The notes under the pieces were generated by a model. The model saw only the letters and a program-made list of their open reading frames with translations. It searched no databases and was not told the origin of the DNA. Shown piece by piece: positions 43,330 through 50,811 of a stretch of 64,000 bases of DNA. Position numbers and translations under genes: made by a program. The stretch lies in the NCBI RefSeq assembly GCF_042666505.1, contig NZ_JBHTDN010000001.1, positions 744,001-808,000 on the forward strand, in the 5' to 3' direction. The stretch's first letter is position 1. The number at the start of each line of letters is the position of its first letter. The stretch comes from Parapedobacter sp042666505 (GTDB lineage: Bacteria; Bacteroidota; Bacteroidia; Sphingobacteriales; Sphingobacteriaceae).

Positions 43330-43834
43330 AGAAGATTTGGTTGATGAACGTGATCCTGAAGCTCCAAAGCTTTGATCAATCAATTTTTTTACCTTTGCAA
43401 AGCAGCCTGTCCGAGAATCTTCATCCTGAGACAGTAGATATTCCCTGGTTAACCTTTGGTAGACACCAAGTTCAGACCTTCTTTCCTATGACACAGTATT
43501 CCAACTAAAGTAAGTCGGCGATAAGTCCAGTTTTTCCCAGTAAAAATTGGATTCATATTGGACTTATACTGGACTCATATTGGACTCATTGAGAAGAAAG
43601 CACGGTGTAGGTACCTAGATGGTACGGACCATTCCGTGCATGGTGTGTAATCATCTTGTTTAAAATCGTGCGTCTTTGCTTATTCTTTATAAGGCAGAAT
43701 GGCGATTGCCGGCCGGATCAGATTGACAGATCAAAAATAGTCAGATTAACTGACAATTCCTAATTAAGTAACCGCGATCAAGCAACCATAATTCTCGCAT
43801 TGTATGGCGGCTTGGAATTGAGATACAAGTTATC
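43330..43834. other. Large gene-free stretch before the HipA-like operon
   Basis: No convincing gene was found on either strand in about 500 bases. It holds the 11-bp repeat cluster (43521-43589), a further -7-like box TACCTTTG (43390-43397, plus strand, poor -33), a palindrome GTCAG-attaa-CTGAC near 43750, and is otherwise without recognisable features. The length and repeats suggest a regulatory role for the operon that follows. Confidence 0.5.
43521..43589. repeat. 11-bp repeat cluster, four direct copies plus one inverted
   Basis: Direct copies: ATTGGATTCAT (43546), ATTGGACTTAT (43557), ACTGGACTCAT (43568), ATTGGACTCAT (43579), consensus AYTGGAYTYAT with no gaps. An inverted copy ATAAGTCCAGT is at 43521-43531. 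The period is close to one helical turn, so bound proteins would sit on one face of the DNA. The block is about 270 bp upstream of the HipA-like gene. Confidence 0.85.
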
Positions 43835-43842
43835 TAAGTTTG
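43812..43842 (+). promoter_or_regulatory. Promoter of the HipA-like/DUF3037 operon
   Basis: TTG (43812-43814), 20 bases, TAAGTTTG (43835-43842). The transcript would start near 43849, nine bases before the ATG at 43858. This also argues against a TTG start at 43840. Confidence 0.7.
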
Positions 43843-43857
43843 GGCGTGGATAAATCA

Positions 43858-44634
43858 ATGATACGAACGGTGCAGGTGACCCGCTACGTCACCCCACTGC
43901 GGGAAGGGGGATCGCTTCCGGCGATTGCTGAGGCAGACGATGGATTTCTGTATGCACTCAAATTCCGGGGAGCGGGGCAGGGCAGTAAAGCCCTGATCGC
44001 TGAATTGCTGGGGGGAGAGATTGCGCGTATACTGGGACTTCGCGTGCCCGAAATTGTATTTGCAGAATTGGACGAAGCCTTTGGACGTACGGAACCCGAC
44101 GAAGAGATACAGGATTTGCTAAGGGCGAGTACAGGGTTGAATCTAGCCTTACACTATCTCTCAGGAGCGATCACTTTTGACCCGGTGATTAATAAATTGG
44201 ATGAGGGCCTGGCATCCCGCATTGTTTGGCTGGACTGTCTGCTTACCAACGTAGATCGGACCGTCCGCAACACCAATATGCTGATGTGGCATAAAGAGCT
44301 ATGGCTGATAGATCATGGTGCATCGCTGTATTTTCACCACTCGTGGGATAATTGGCAGGAGCAGGCTGTTAAGCCGTTCATTCAAGTAAAAGATCACGTG
44401 TTATTGCCGTGGGCAACGCAGTTGGATAAGGCGGATGATGAACTAAAATCTAAACTTACAGATCCGGTAATCCGGACCATCGTCGAGCTGATTCCGGATG
44501 CATGGCTGGGCACTCAGGAGGGGATACCGCCCTCGGAAGCCAGGGAGGTTTACGCGCGTTTTTTGGAGATGCGGATCACTGCATCAGGGGTTTTTGTTAA
44601 AGAAGCACAAGATGCCAGGAAAGGAATTGTTTGA
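43858..44634 (+). CDS. HipA-like kinase-fold protein
   Basis: About 258 residues from the ATG at 43858. It resembles the stand-alone HipA-family kinase domain (HipA_2 type) and is much shorter than HipA toxin (about 440). Likely catalytic elements are K35 in YALKFRGAGQG for ATP, D133 in LLTNVDRTVRNTNML as catalytic Asp with N140, and D152 in LIDHGASLYFHH as metal ligand, so the kinase core looks active. There is no HipB antitoxin gene; instead a DUF3037 gene overlaps its 3' end by 23 bp. Target and role are unknown; it could be a toxin-like or defence kinase. Confidence 0.82.
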   Translation: MIRTVQVTRYVTPLREGGSLPAIAEADDGFLYALKFRGAGQGSKALIAELLGGEIARILGLRVPEIVFAELDEAFGRTEPDEEIQDLLRASTGLNLALHYLSGAITFDPVINKLDEGLASRIVWLDCLLTNVDRTVRNTNMLMWHKELWLIDHGASLYFHHSWDNWQEQAVKPFIQVKDHVLLPWATQLDKADDELKSKLTDPVIRTIVELIPDAWLGTQEGIPPSEAREVYARFLEMRITASGVFVKEAQDARKGIV

Positions 44635-44995
44635 GTACGCGGTAATCCGTTGGGTGCCGAGGGTTGAGCGTGAGGAGTTCGTTAATATTGGCGTGGTGCT
44701 TTATTCGCGCAGCCAACGTTTTCTCGATATGAAGTATATCCTGCCTGCCGAAAAGTTGGGTGCGTTTTATCCGTCGTATGATGCCAGTGAATTAGCGGCG
44801 TGTCTCGCCGCGTTTCATCTGATCTGCATGGGCGATCGCGCGGGCGGCCCGATTGCGGCGTTACCTCCGGCGGAACGTTTCCGATGGCTTACGGCAAAAC
44901 GCAGCACGGTCATCCAGCTTTCAGCTGTGCATCCCGGACTTTGTGTGGATGCCAGAAACAAGCTCGACGACCTGTTTGATGCGTTGGTATTGTAA
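44612..44995 (+). CDS. DUF3037 protein
   Basis: 127 residues from the ATG at 44612; the open frame opens at 44498 inside the kinase gene but the family start MPGKELFEYAVIRWVPRVER fits here. Typical segments are EEFVNIGVVLYSR and a C-terminal PGLCVDARNKLDDLFDALVL. No enzyme motif is seen and the function is unknown. It overlaps the kinase gene by 23 bp in another frame, so the two are translationally coupled. DUF3037 genes next to HipA-like kinase genes recur in bacterial genomes as I recall, which makes a functional pair likely. Confidence 0.82.
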   Translation: MPGKELFEYAVIRWVPRVEREEFVNIGVVLYSRSQRFLDMKYILPAEKLGAFYPSYDASELAACLAAFHLICMGDRAGGPIAALPPAERFRWLTAKRSTVIQLSAVHPGLCVDARNKLDDLFDALVL

Positions 44996-45007
44996 GCCGA
45001 TTTTTTG

Positions 45008-45433
45008 TTAATTACATGCAGCCAATGCCTCTTGCACTTCTTCCAACGTAAAGAGACCCATTTCGTTACCAAACGAGTTGCCGATGTAAGTAAGGACGTA
45101 TGCTATTTCAACCGGAGTAAGCTGCGGGTTGGGTGGCATCTCTGTATCGAACGTTTTTCCCTGGATTTCGATCGGGGAGGAAATCCCGTTTTTTACAATG
45201 CAGGGAAGCTGTTCCCGTTGCCCGATCAGAAACGTGCTGTCCGTTAGTGGGGGATACAGGTCGCCCAGTCCTTCGCCCTTAGCTCCGTGGCAATTCATAC
45301 AATACGTCTTATATAATTTTTGTCCGTTAACCGCGTATTGTGCCGTACGGATCGTTTCCTCACTTTGGCACGCATGGAACAGGATATATATAGATAACAA
45401 GGCTGTGCCCCAATATAAAGACGCGTTACGCAT
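45008..45433 (-). CDS. Cytochrome c-type lipoprotein
   Basis: 141 residues. The lipobox Cys is C22 (YILFHAC). One haem c site, CMNCH, is at 45-49, and a Met ligand is likely in DTEMPPNPQLT, as in class I cytochromes c (PF13442 type). It should be a membrane-anchored periplasmic electron carrier. The start shares one base with the SCO stop (TAATG), so it is translated with the SCO gene. It is convergent with the DUF3037 gene, 12 bp apart. Confidence 0.9.
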   Translation of the reverse strand: MRNASLYWGTALLSIYILFHACQSEETIRTAQYAVNGQKLYKTYCMNCHGAKGEGLGDLYPPLTDSTFLIGQREQLPCIVKNGISSPIEIQGKTFDTEMPPNPQLTPVEIAYVLTYIGNSFGNEMGLFTLEEVQEALAACN

Positions 45434-46083
45434 TATTCATATTCTTTCAAGAGAATTGCCAGCTCGTCAAGCAACAACTGTACTTGCTCGTCGTTTGTGC
45501 CATCGTAGGCACCACGGATATGCCGGTTACTGTCGACTAGCAGCAAGTATCCGGAATGATCGTATCCGCCGGGAACGTTACTGTCTTCCTTGGTGTAAAC
45601 CATATAGCTATCGGCCAAATTATAGACAGCCGCTTTGGCACCGGTAACAAATTGCCACTGGTCATTAGTAACACCGAGTTTTTCGGCGTACGATTTAAGT
45701 ACAGATGGCGAATCGTGCCGGAAGTCAATGCTGTGAGAAAGAAATTTTACACGCTCATCGCCTTTATACTTTTCGTATACTTTCAGCAGATTACGCTGCA
45801 TGGTGGGGCAAATGCTGGGACAGTGCGTAAAGAAAAAATTTGCGATATAAACGCCGTTCTCAAATTGTTGGTTGTCGATGAACACACTGTCTTGGTTTAA
45901 TAGCCGAAAATCGGGGATGCTATGATATAAGGTGTCTGTAACGGTTTTTCCGTCGACAACCTTGGTCACCGGATCCCGAGAACCCAATATAGGAAGCGTT
46001 TTCGAAGTTTGGTTGTTGCATCCGGCACTGACAGCCAGCGCACAACTGCCTATCAACGAGAAAAGTAGGTTACGCATCGCCAT
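45433..46083 (-). CDS. SCO1/SenC-family copper chaperone lipoprotein
   Basis: 216 residues with a lipobox at VSAGC (C22). The copper-binding CxxxC is C88/C92 in HCPSICPTM and the distal His is in YDHSGYLLLV, with the thioredoxin fold around them. SCO proteins deliver copper to the CuA site of cytochrome c oxidase. The first codons MAMRN give an alternative start two codons later. Its start overlaps the stop of the upstream lipoprotein gene by one base, so the three genes form an operon. Confidence 0.94.
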   Translation of the reverse strand: MAMRNLLFSLIGSCALAVSAGCNNQTSKTLPILGSRDPVTKVVDGKTVTDTLYHSIPDFRLLNQDSVFIDNQQFENGVYIANFFFTHCPSICPTMQRNLLKVYEKYKGDERVKFLSHSIDFRHDSPSVLKSYAEKLGVTNDQWQFVTGAKAAVYNLADSYMVYTKEDSNVPGGYDHSGYLLLVDSNRHIRGAYDGTNDEQVQLLLDELAILLKEYE

Positions 46084-46526
46084 TAGAATTTAGCCAGTTT
46101 ATCGGTAGCCTCTTTCGATACTTCGTCAAACAACTGCTTCATCTCTTTCACTTTTTCAACTTCGTCCTGATAATAGTTTTTGATTTCCTCGGGCGATTTG
46201 TCCTGGGGGTCTACATTGAAAGCCGTCATCCAATTCATCATGGAATCGGTTGCCAACTCAAGCCGATTTTTTAGCCCGGTCAAATCCGATCGGGTTTGAG
46301 CGGTGTCTAAATCGGGTTGAGATTCCTGTAATTGCGGTAAATTGGCCAATATCGAGTCGATTTTTATGGTATTTCGATCGAATACGCTAATCTGCGGCAT
46401 AATTTCGTCATGCACAGCGATTGCTTCCTCCCGCAACCGGTCAATTTCGCCGGTTTCGTTGCTGCCATTGCTGCAAGCTGCCACTAAGAGTAAACCGGTA
46501 CTGATCAATGAGATGGTATGTTTCAT
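46083..46526 (-). CDS. Lipoprotein of unknown function with a coiled-coil region
   Basis: 147 residues from the ATG at 46526 (the open frame starts at 46568). The signal MKHTISLISTGLLLVAAC ends in a lipobox, followed by helix-rich sequence (REEAIAVHDEIMPQISVFD, YYQDEVEKVKEMKQLFDEV). Proteins like this occur in the Sphingobacteriaceae without an assigned function. The context, ahead of SCO and a cytochrome c in an overlapping operon, suggests a role in the periplasmic part of respiratory complex assembly or electron flow; this is inference only. Confidence 0.75.
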   Translation of the reverse strand: MKHTISLISTGLLLVAACSNGSNETGEIDRLREEAIAVHDEIMPQISVFDRNTIKIDSILANLPQLQESQPDLDTAQTRSDLTGLKNRLELATDSMMNWMTAFNVDPQDKSPEEIKNYYQDEVEKVKEMKQLFDEVSKEATDKLAKF

Positions 46527-46610
46527 TCGTAAAAAATTAATCCTATGCTTCATGGAACCCGCATTCATGCTTCCTGCGGACGGACATGGGCGGGTTTCAC
46601 GTTATTCCTA

Positions 46611-47249
46611 CTAGGGGGTGCCAGACAAAGATAGGGAAAAATATTCTTCCCGCTCGCCGCTGTGTACGTCAATAACGCCGGCAACAATGAGGTTGACAAG
46701 AATTCGTTGCGTTTTACGCCGGGATAACTGAAGGTGCTCGCAAAGCTCCCGTAGACGCGATTTGGGATGACTCAGCATGTACGCCAATAATTCTTTCTCT
46801 TTGTCCGTGTAGTTAATGAAAACTCCGTTTGGCCGGCTGCTCTGATGCAGCACGTCCACAACCACTTTGCCGGCTAACATGCTCTTATCTCGTACGCGGA
46901 CATATACCCACCACTTTTGATCTTCACCAAGCGCATAGTGGGGTTTGGTATCGCTTTCTGCAATTTCGGCCAGTAATATTAATTTATCATCTACGTAAAT
47001 TTCCTCGAAATGGATATCAATTGCCGGGCGGCAATACAAATTGCCCGCCTGTTGTAGCATATACCGCTCTTCATCTTCATTTTTTACACCTTTGATCTGC
47101 CCGTTGTCAGCTACGCCAACCAGTAGTTTTCCGCCTTTGTTGTTGGCAAAAGCAACCAGCGTTTTGGCAATTTTCTCGTAGCTGCTGATTTTATTTTTAA
47201 AATCAAGCTGCTCGCCTTCGCCCTGCAATATCAACGTTTTAATATTCAC
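46611..47249 (-). CDS. AlbA_2/Schlafen-type protein with winged-helix C-terminus
   Basis: 212 residues from a GTG at 47249. Residues about 8-125 are an AlbA_2 (Schlafen-like) domain: GEQLDFKNKI, AFANNKGGKLLVGVADNGQI and HFEEIYVDDKLILLAEI, a fold linked to nucleic-acid binding or ATP-like site. Residues about 147-205 form a winged helix-turn-helix (KELLAYMLSHPKSRLRELCEHLQLSRRKTQRILV). It may be a transcription regulator or RNA-acting protein; targets are unknown. It starts 15 bp from the DUF4442 gene on the same strand. Confidence 0.78.
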   Translation of the reverse strand: MNIKTLILQGEGEQLDFKNKISSYEKIAKTLVAFANNKGGKLLVGVADNGQIKGVKNEDEERYMLQQAGNLYCRPAIDIHFEEIYVDDKLILLAEIAESDTKPHYALGEDQKWWVYVRVRDKSMLAGKVVVDVLHQSSRPNGVFINYTDKEKELLAYMLSHPKSRLRELCEHLQLSRRKTQRILVNLIVAGVIDVHSGEREEYFSLSLSGTP

Positions 47250-47263
47250 GTCTATCTTTTTGT

Positions 47264-47758
47264 TTACGTGTTTGCTTTCTGTTTATCCTCTGTTTTTTTG
47301 CGACCGATGTCTTTGATGTATACTTCGTTTTGCATGATGGCGCATGCTTCACCGTATCTATCCCTGAGGACGATAGGATAGGTTTTAACAAATTTACCTT
47401 GTTTGTTAAGTGCTTGTTCCGCGTTATGGATATCTTTTGCGTTCAGATCGATCCGGAAAAACAGCGCTGTGCGGGCTGGTTTAAGGTATTGGATCGATGC
47501 ACTTTTTAACCATACGACGGTTTTAAACCCCTTCCGTCGAAATAGTTGATCAAATAATAAGGCATAGAACGGATCGGCGGCAGCATAGATAGTGCCTCCG
47601 AAAATAGAGCCGTTGTAGTTATGGTTCAGTAAGCTTTTATGGATTTTTACTTCTACTGAGGTAAAGCCTTTGCCGAAGCGTTGCACCCAAATCCGCTGGA
47701 AAAAAAAGGGGGGGTATAACCGCATGATCCATTTCAGTGTATTTTCCGACAGCCCCAT
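47264..47758 (-). CDS. DUF4442 hotdog-fold protein
   Basis: 164 residues with the DUF4442 landmarks FGKGFTSVEVKIHKSLLNHN and GTIYAAADPFYALLFDQLF and a C-terminal strand-rich region. The family has the hotdog thioesterase fold but often lacks a proven activity. It is cytoplasmic; the basic N-terminus MGLSENTLKWIMRLYPPFFF is shared by relatives. It is co-directional with the AlbA_2 gene and divergent from the MFS gene. Confidence 0.85.
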   Translation of the reverse strand: MGLSENTLKWIMRLYPPFFFQRIWVQRFGKGFTSVEVKIHKSLLNHNYNGSIFGGTIYAAADPFYALLFDQLFRRKGFKTVVWLKSASIQYLKPARTALFFRIDLNAKDIHNAEQALNKQGKFVKTYPIVLRDRYGEACAIMQNEVYIKDIGRKKTEDKQKANT

Positions 47759-47909
47759 GAGACCACTAAGTTAATTACAAATTTTGAAAACTCCGCGTGG
47801 AAAGCACCCCGTCTACAGATGAATGAAACGCGCATGTCGACGACCGAAGCGAAGGGCGATGAAAATGCAGATGAAAAGTTTAATTTAGCGCCGTAAAAAT
47901 TTAAGTTCC

Positions 47910-49139
47910 ATGACCAAAAAGAACCTGTCGGAAACCAAAAATGTGTGGTTGTTGGTAATTGTGGCTGCATTGGGCTATTTCGTTGACATCTACGATCTCG
48001 TGGTTTTTTCCATTGTCCGCGTACAAAGTTTTCAGGACATCGGTATACCCGAAGCCGATATGCGAGTAGATGGTGAGTATGTGCTCAATATGCAGATGGG
48101 CGGATTGTTAGTGGGAGGCATATTGTGGGGGATATTAGGGGATCGTTTTGGACGGATTAAGGTGCTATTCGGCTCCATCCTGATGTATTCTTTGGCCAAT
48201 ATAGCCAATGGTTTTGTACAGGATATCCATTCATATGCGGTGATCCGCCTCATCGCAGGCGTCGGGCTCGCCGGTGAACTGGGAGCGGGAATTACGTTGG
48301 TTAGTGAAAGCATGCAGAAAGACAAGCGCGGCTACGGTACGATGGTCGTGGCTTCCGTGGGGGTACTCGGCGCTGTTGCGGCGTATTATGTATCGGAGCT
48401 CTTCGATTGGCGTAATGCTTATTTTGCTGGCGGGGCGATGGGGTTATTGCTGCTTATTTTACGTGTGGGAACCTTTGAATCGAATATGTTTAAAGGAGTT
48501 GCAAACAAAGAAGTGGAAAAAGGCAGGCTCAGTATGTTATTCGCTAATAAAGAACGGTTTAAAAAGTATATCTACTGTCTTTTGATCGGGTTGCCGATTT
48601 GGTTTGTCGTGGGGATATTGGTTACGCAGGCACCCGAATTCGGCAAGGCGCTCGGAGCCCCTATTACATTGAGTGCGGGTAAAGGGATACTGTTCACCTA
48701 CTTAGGCCTTTCAATTGGTGACGTTGCAGCGGGGCTGTTTGCACAGCTGACCAAGTCGAGAAGACTGGCCGTATTTCTTTTTCAGGTACTCATTATAGCC
48801 ACGTCGGTGTGGTATCTGAGCAGCGATGGACTTACCGAGGACCAGTTCCATTGGATTGCCTTCTTTATGGGGATTTCAATTGGTTATTGGGCAACGTTTG
48901 TAACCATTGCTTCCGAACAATTTGGTACGAATCTCCGCGCGACGGTAACGACTACCGCTCCGAATTTTGTGCGCGGCGCATTAATCCCGTCTACCTTATT
49001 GTTTGAGTACTTTGTTAAACACTCGAATATCATTACGGCCGCTTACATCATGATCTTCCTGCTAACGGGAGTTGCGATATTTGCGCTTAGCCAATTAAAA
49101 GAAAGTTTTAATAAGGATTTAGATTTCGTGGAACGGTAA
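47910..49139 (+). CDS. MFS transporter
   Basis: 409 residues with about 12 membrane helices. The MFS motif A is GILWGILGDRFGRIKVL between helices 2 and 3; motif B is RLIAGVGLAGELGAGIT and an Asp pair in VDIYDLVVF is in helix 1, as in the metabolite:proton symporter (sialate/shikimate-like) group. The substrate cannot be read from sequence. It converges with the small Cys-rich gene, whose stop codon begins at the next base after its own stop. Confidence 0.87.
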   Translation: MTKKNLSETKNVWLLVIVAALGYFVDIYDLVVFSIVRVQSFQDIGIPEADMRVDGEYVLNMQMGGLLVGGILWGILGDRFGRIKVLFGSILMYSLANIANGFVQDIHSYAVIRLIAGVGLAGELGAGITLVSESMQKDKRGYGTMVVASVGVLGAVAAYYVSELFDWRNAYFAGGAMGLLLLILRVGTFESNMFKGVANKEVEKGRLSMLFANKERFKKYIYCLLIGLPIWFVVGILVTQAPEFGKALGAPITLSAGKGILFTYLGLSIGDVAAGLFAQLTKSRRLAVFLFQVLIIATSVWYLSSDGLTEDQFHWIAFFMGISIGYWATFVTIASEQFGTNLRATVTTTAPNFVRGALIPSTLLFEYFVKHSNIITAAYIMIFLLTGVAIFALSQLKESFNKDLDFVER

Positions 49140-49316
49140 TCACCGTTTGGGGCATTTTTTACATTGTTTTCCACGCTTATACTTTTTGCAGCATTTTTTG
49201 AAATCACAACCGCAACCCTCCCGGTAAGGGTTGAATCCCTTAAATACCTCGGGGTCTACGGGGCGGGAAGGACCCGCTGGCTGCTCTACCGAAAGAAAAG
49301 AAACCTCCTCAAACAT
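49140..49316 (-). CDS. Small Cys/Lys-rich protein, putative metal binder
   Basis: 58 residues, ATG at 49314-49316, stop at 49140-49142 (TGA). It begins MFEEVSFLSVEQPAGPSRPV and ends with a basic tail carrying six cysteines, C35, C37, C42, C43, C52 and C55, as CxC-x4-CC-x8-CxxC (GCGCDFKKCCKKYKRGKQCK). The N-terminal part is acidic and proline-rich and has PVDPEVFKGFNPYREG in the middle. The spacing suggests a zinc ribbon or an iron- or copper-binding site. An exact -7 box TAAATTTG lies seven bases before the start (49324-49331). I cannot name a family. Its position next to an MFS transporter gene may matter. Confidence 0.72.
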   Translation of the reverse strand: MFEEVSFLSVEQPAGPSRPVDPEVFKGFNPYREGCGCDFKKCCKKYKRGKQCKKCPKR

Positions 49317-49424
49317 CACACGGCAAATTTAGCGTTTAATTTAGAAAAAGTCTAGTTAAGATGAAAAAAATGTTTTGACGCAGTTTGGTTGCAATAAGAA
49401 TAAGTTTCGTAACTTGTGAATGGT

Positions 49425-50162
49425 ATGATCAATAAAGTAGTAAAGAACGCAGCGGAAGCGATCGCAGACGTTACGGATGGGATGACGCTGATGTTGGGCG
49501 GATTCGGTCTATGTGGTATCCCTGAAAACTGCATCGACGAACTGGCAAAAAGGGGAATTTCAGGACTCACCTGCATTTCAAATAATGCCGGGGTCGATGA
49601 TTTCGGTATCGGGTTGCTGCTGCGGAGGCATCAGGTTAAAAAAATGATTGCTTCATACGTTGGCGAAAATGTCGAGTTTGAACGCCAGTTATTGAGCGGG
49701 GAACTGGAGGTGGAGTTGATCCCTCAGGGTACATTAGCCACGAGATGTTTAGCTGCAGGGTACGGAATGCCGGCTATTTTCACACCCGCGGGGGTGGGTA
49801 CTGAAGTAGCCCTTGGTAAAGAAGTACGTAATTTCGGTGGTAAGGACTATCTGCTGGAAATGGCTTTTGACGCGGACTTTGCACTGGTAAAGGCTTGGCG
49901 GGGTGATACCGCGGGTAATCTCATATACCGAAAAACGGCCCGCAATTTCAATCCGGTAATGGCGATGGCGGGTAAGGTAACGGTGGCCGAGGTGGAGGAA
50001 TTGGTTCCTGCGGGCACACTTGATCCCGATCAGATCCATACACCAGGCATTTACGTTCACAGGATTTTTCAGGGCGTGGACTATGAAAAGCGGATTGAAC
50101 AGCGGACAGTTCGTAAATACGAAGGATTGGATGTCAACAAAGCGGAAGATTATGCTGGATAA
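49425..50162 (+). CDS. scoA: 3-oxoacid CoA-transferase subunit A
   Basis: About 245 residues from the ATG at 49425; a GTG three codons upstream is possible. The CoA-transferase subunit A signature GGFGLCGIPE is near the N-terminus, followed by CISNNAGVDDFGIGLLL and AGVGTEVALGKE. With subunit B it moves CoA from succinyl-CoA to acetoacetate or another 3-oxoacid. Subunit B overlaps its 3' end, so the pair is coupled. The weak promoter-like TAAGTTTC box at 49401 lies upstream. The gene is divergent from the small Cys-rich gene. Confidence 0.92.
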   Translation: MINKVVKNAAEAIADVTDGMTLMLGGFGLCGIPENCIDELAKRGISGLTCISNNAGVDDFGIGLLLRRHQVKKMIASYVGENVEFERQLLSGELEVELIPQGTLATRCLAAGYGMPAIFTPAGVGTEVALGKEVRNFGGKDYLLEMAFDADFALVKAWRGDTAGNLIYRKTARNFNPVMAMAGKVTVAEVEELVPAGTLDPDQIHTPGIYVHRIFQGVDYEKRIEQRTVRKYEGLDVNKAEDYAG

Positions 50163-50811
50163 AGATGGAATCGCGAGGCGAATAGCGAGGGAAATCAGGG
50201 ACGGCTATTACGTTAATCTGGGTATTGGTATCCCCACGTTGGTCGCTAATTATATCCCTGAAGACATTCATGTCGTGCTCCAATCGGAAAATGGATTGTT
50301 GGGAATGGGGCCGTTTCCCTACGAAGGGGCAGAAGATGCAGATCTGATCAACGCGGGTAAGCAGACCATCACCATGTTACCCGGTTCTGCGGTATTTGAC
50401 TCCGCAATGAGTTTCGGTATGATCAGGGCACAGAAGGTAGATCTTACGATATTGGGTGCCATGGAGGTATCGGAATACGGCGACATTGCCAACTGGAAGA
50501 TTCCGGGTAAATTGGTAAAGGGAATGGGTGGGGCTATGGACTTAGTAGCTTCAGCCAAAAACATCATCGTGGCGATGCAGCAGGTCAATAAAGCGGGGGA
50601 GAGCAAATTGCTTCCACGCTGTACCCTGCCGCTAACCGGCATACGCTGCATCCGTAAGGTGGTGACCGAGTTGGCTGTTTTTGAAATCGATATTGAAAAG
50701 GGGGGATTTCATCTGATTGAGCGCGCGCCGGGTGTGAGCGTTGATGAAATACGGAATGCGACCGCTGGCCGGTTCTTCGCAACCGATAACGTGCCCGAAA
50801 TGCAGTTATGA
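50152..50811 (+). CDS. scoB: 3-oxoacid CoA-transferase subunit B
   Basis: About 219 residues from the ATG at 50152, which overlaps the subunit A gene by 11 bp. The catalytic Glu is in the family motif QSENGLLGMGPFPYEG. GTLDPDQ-type pieces of subunit A are upstream. Further motifs are VNLGIGIPTLVANYI and GAMEVSEYGDIANW. Together the two subunits form the transferase that activates ketone bodies or short 3-oxo acids. Its stop overlaps the stop of the convergent uridine kinase gene by 6 bp. Confidence 0.94.
   Translation: MLDKDGIARRIAREIRDGYYVNLGIGIPTLVANYIPEDIHVVLQSENGLLGMGPFPYEGAEDADLINAGKQTITMLPGSAVFDSAMSFGMIRAQKVDLTILGAMEVSEYGDIANWKIPGKLVKGMGGAMDLVASAKNIIVAMQQVNKAGESKLLPRCTLPLTGIRCIRKVVTELAVFEIDIEKGGFHLIERAPGVSVDEIRNATAGRFFATDNVPEMQL

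Noticed and set aside
43296..43508. 70-codon plus-strand frame at the start of the large gap
   Set aside because: It overlaps the DUF1599 start and promoter box, has no recognisable motif, and ends before the repeat array.
43546..43589. CRISPR-like array
   Set aside because: The 11-bp units are contiguous without spacers and there are no cas genes.
49164..49355. Plus-strand open frame of 63 codons between the MFS and scoA genes
   Set aside because: It is antisense to the Cys/Lys-rich 58-residue gene, which has a better start, promoter box and amino-acid pattern.
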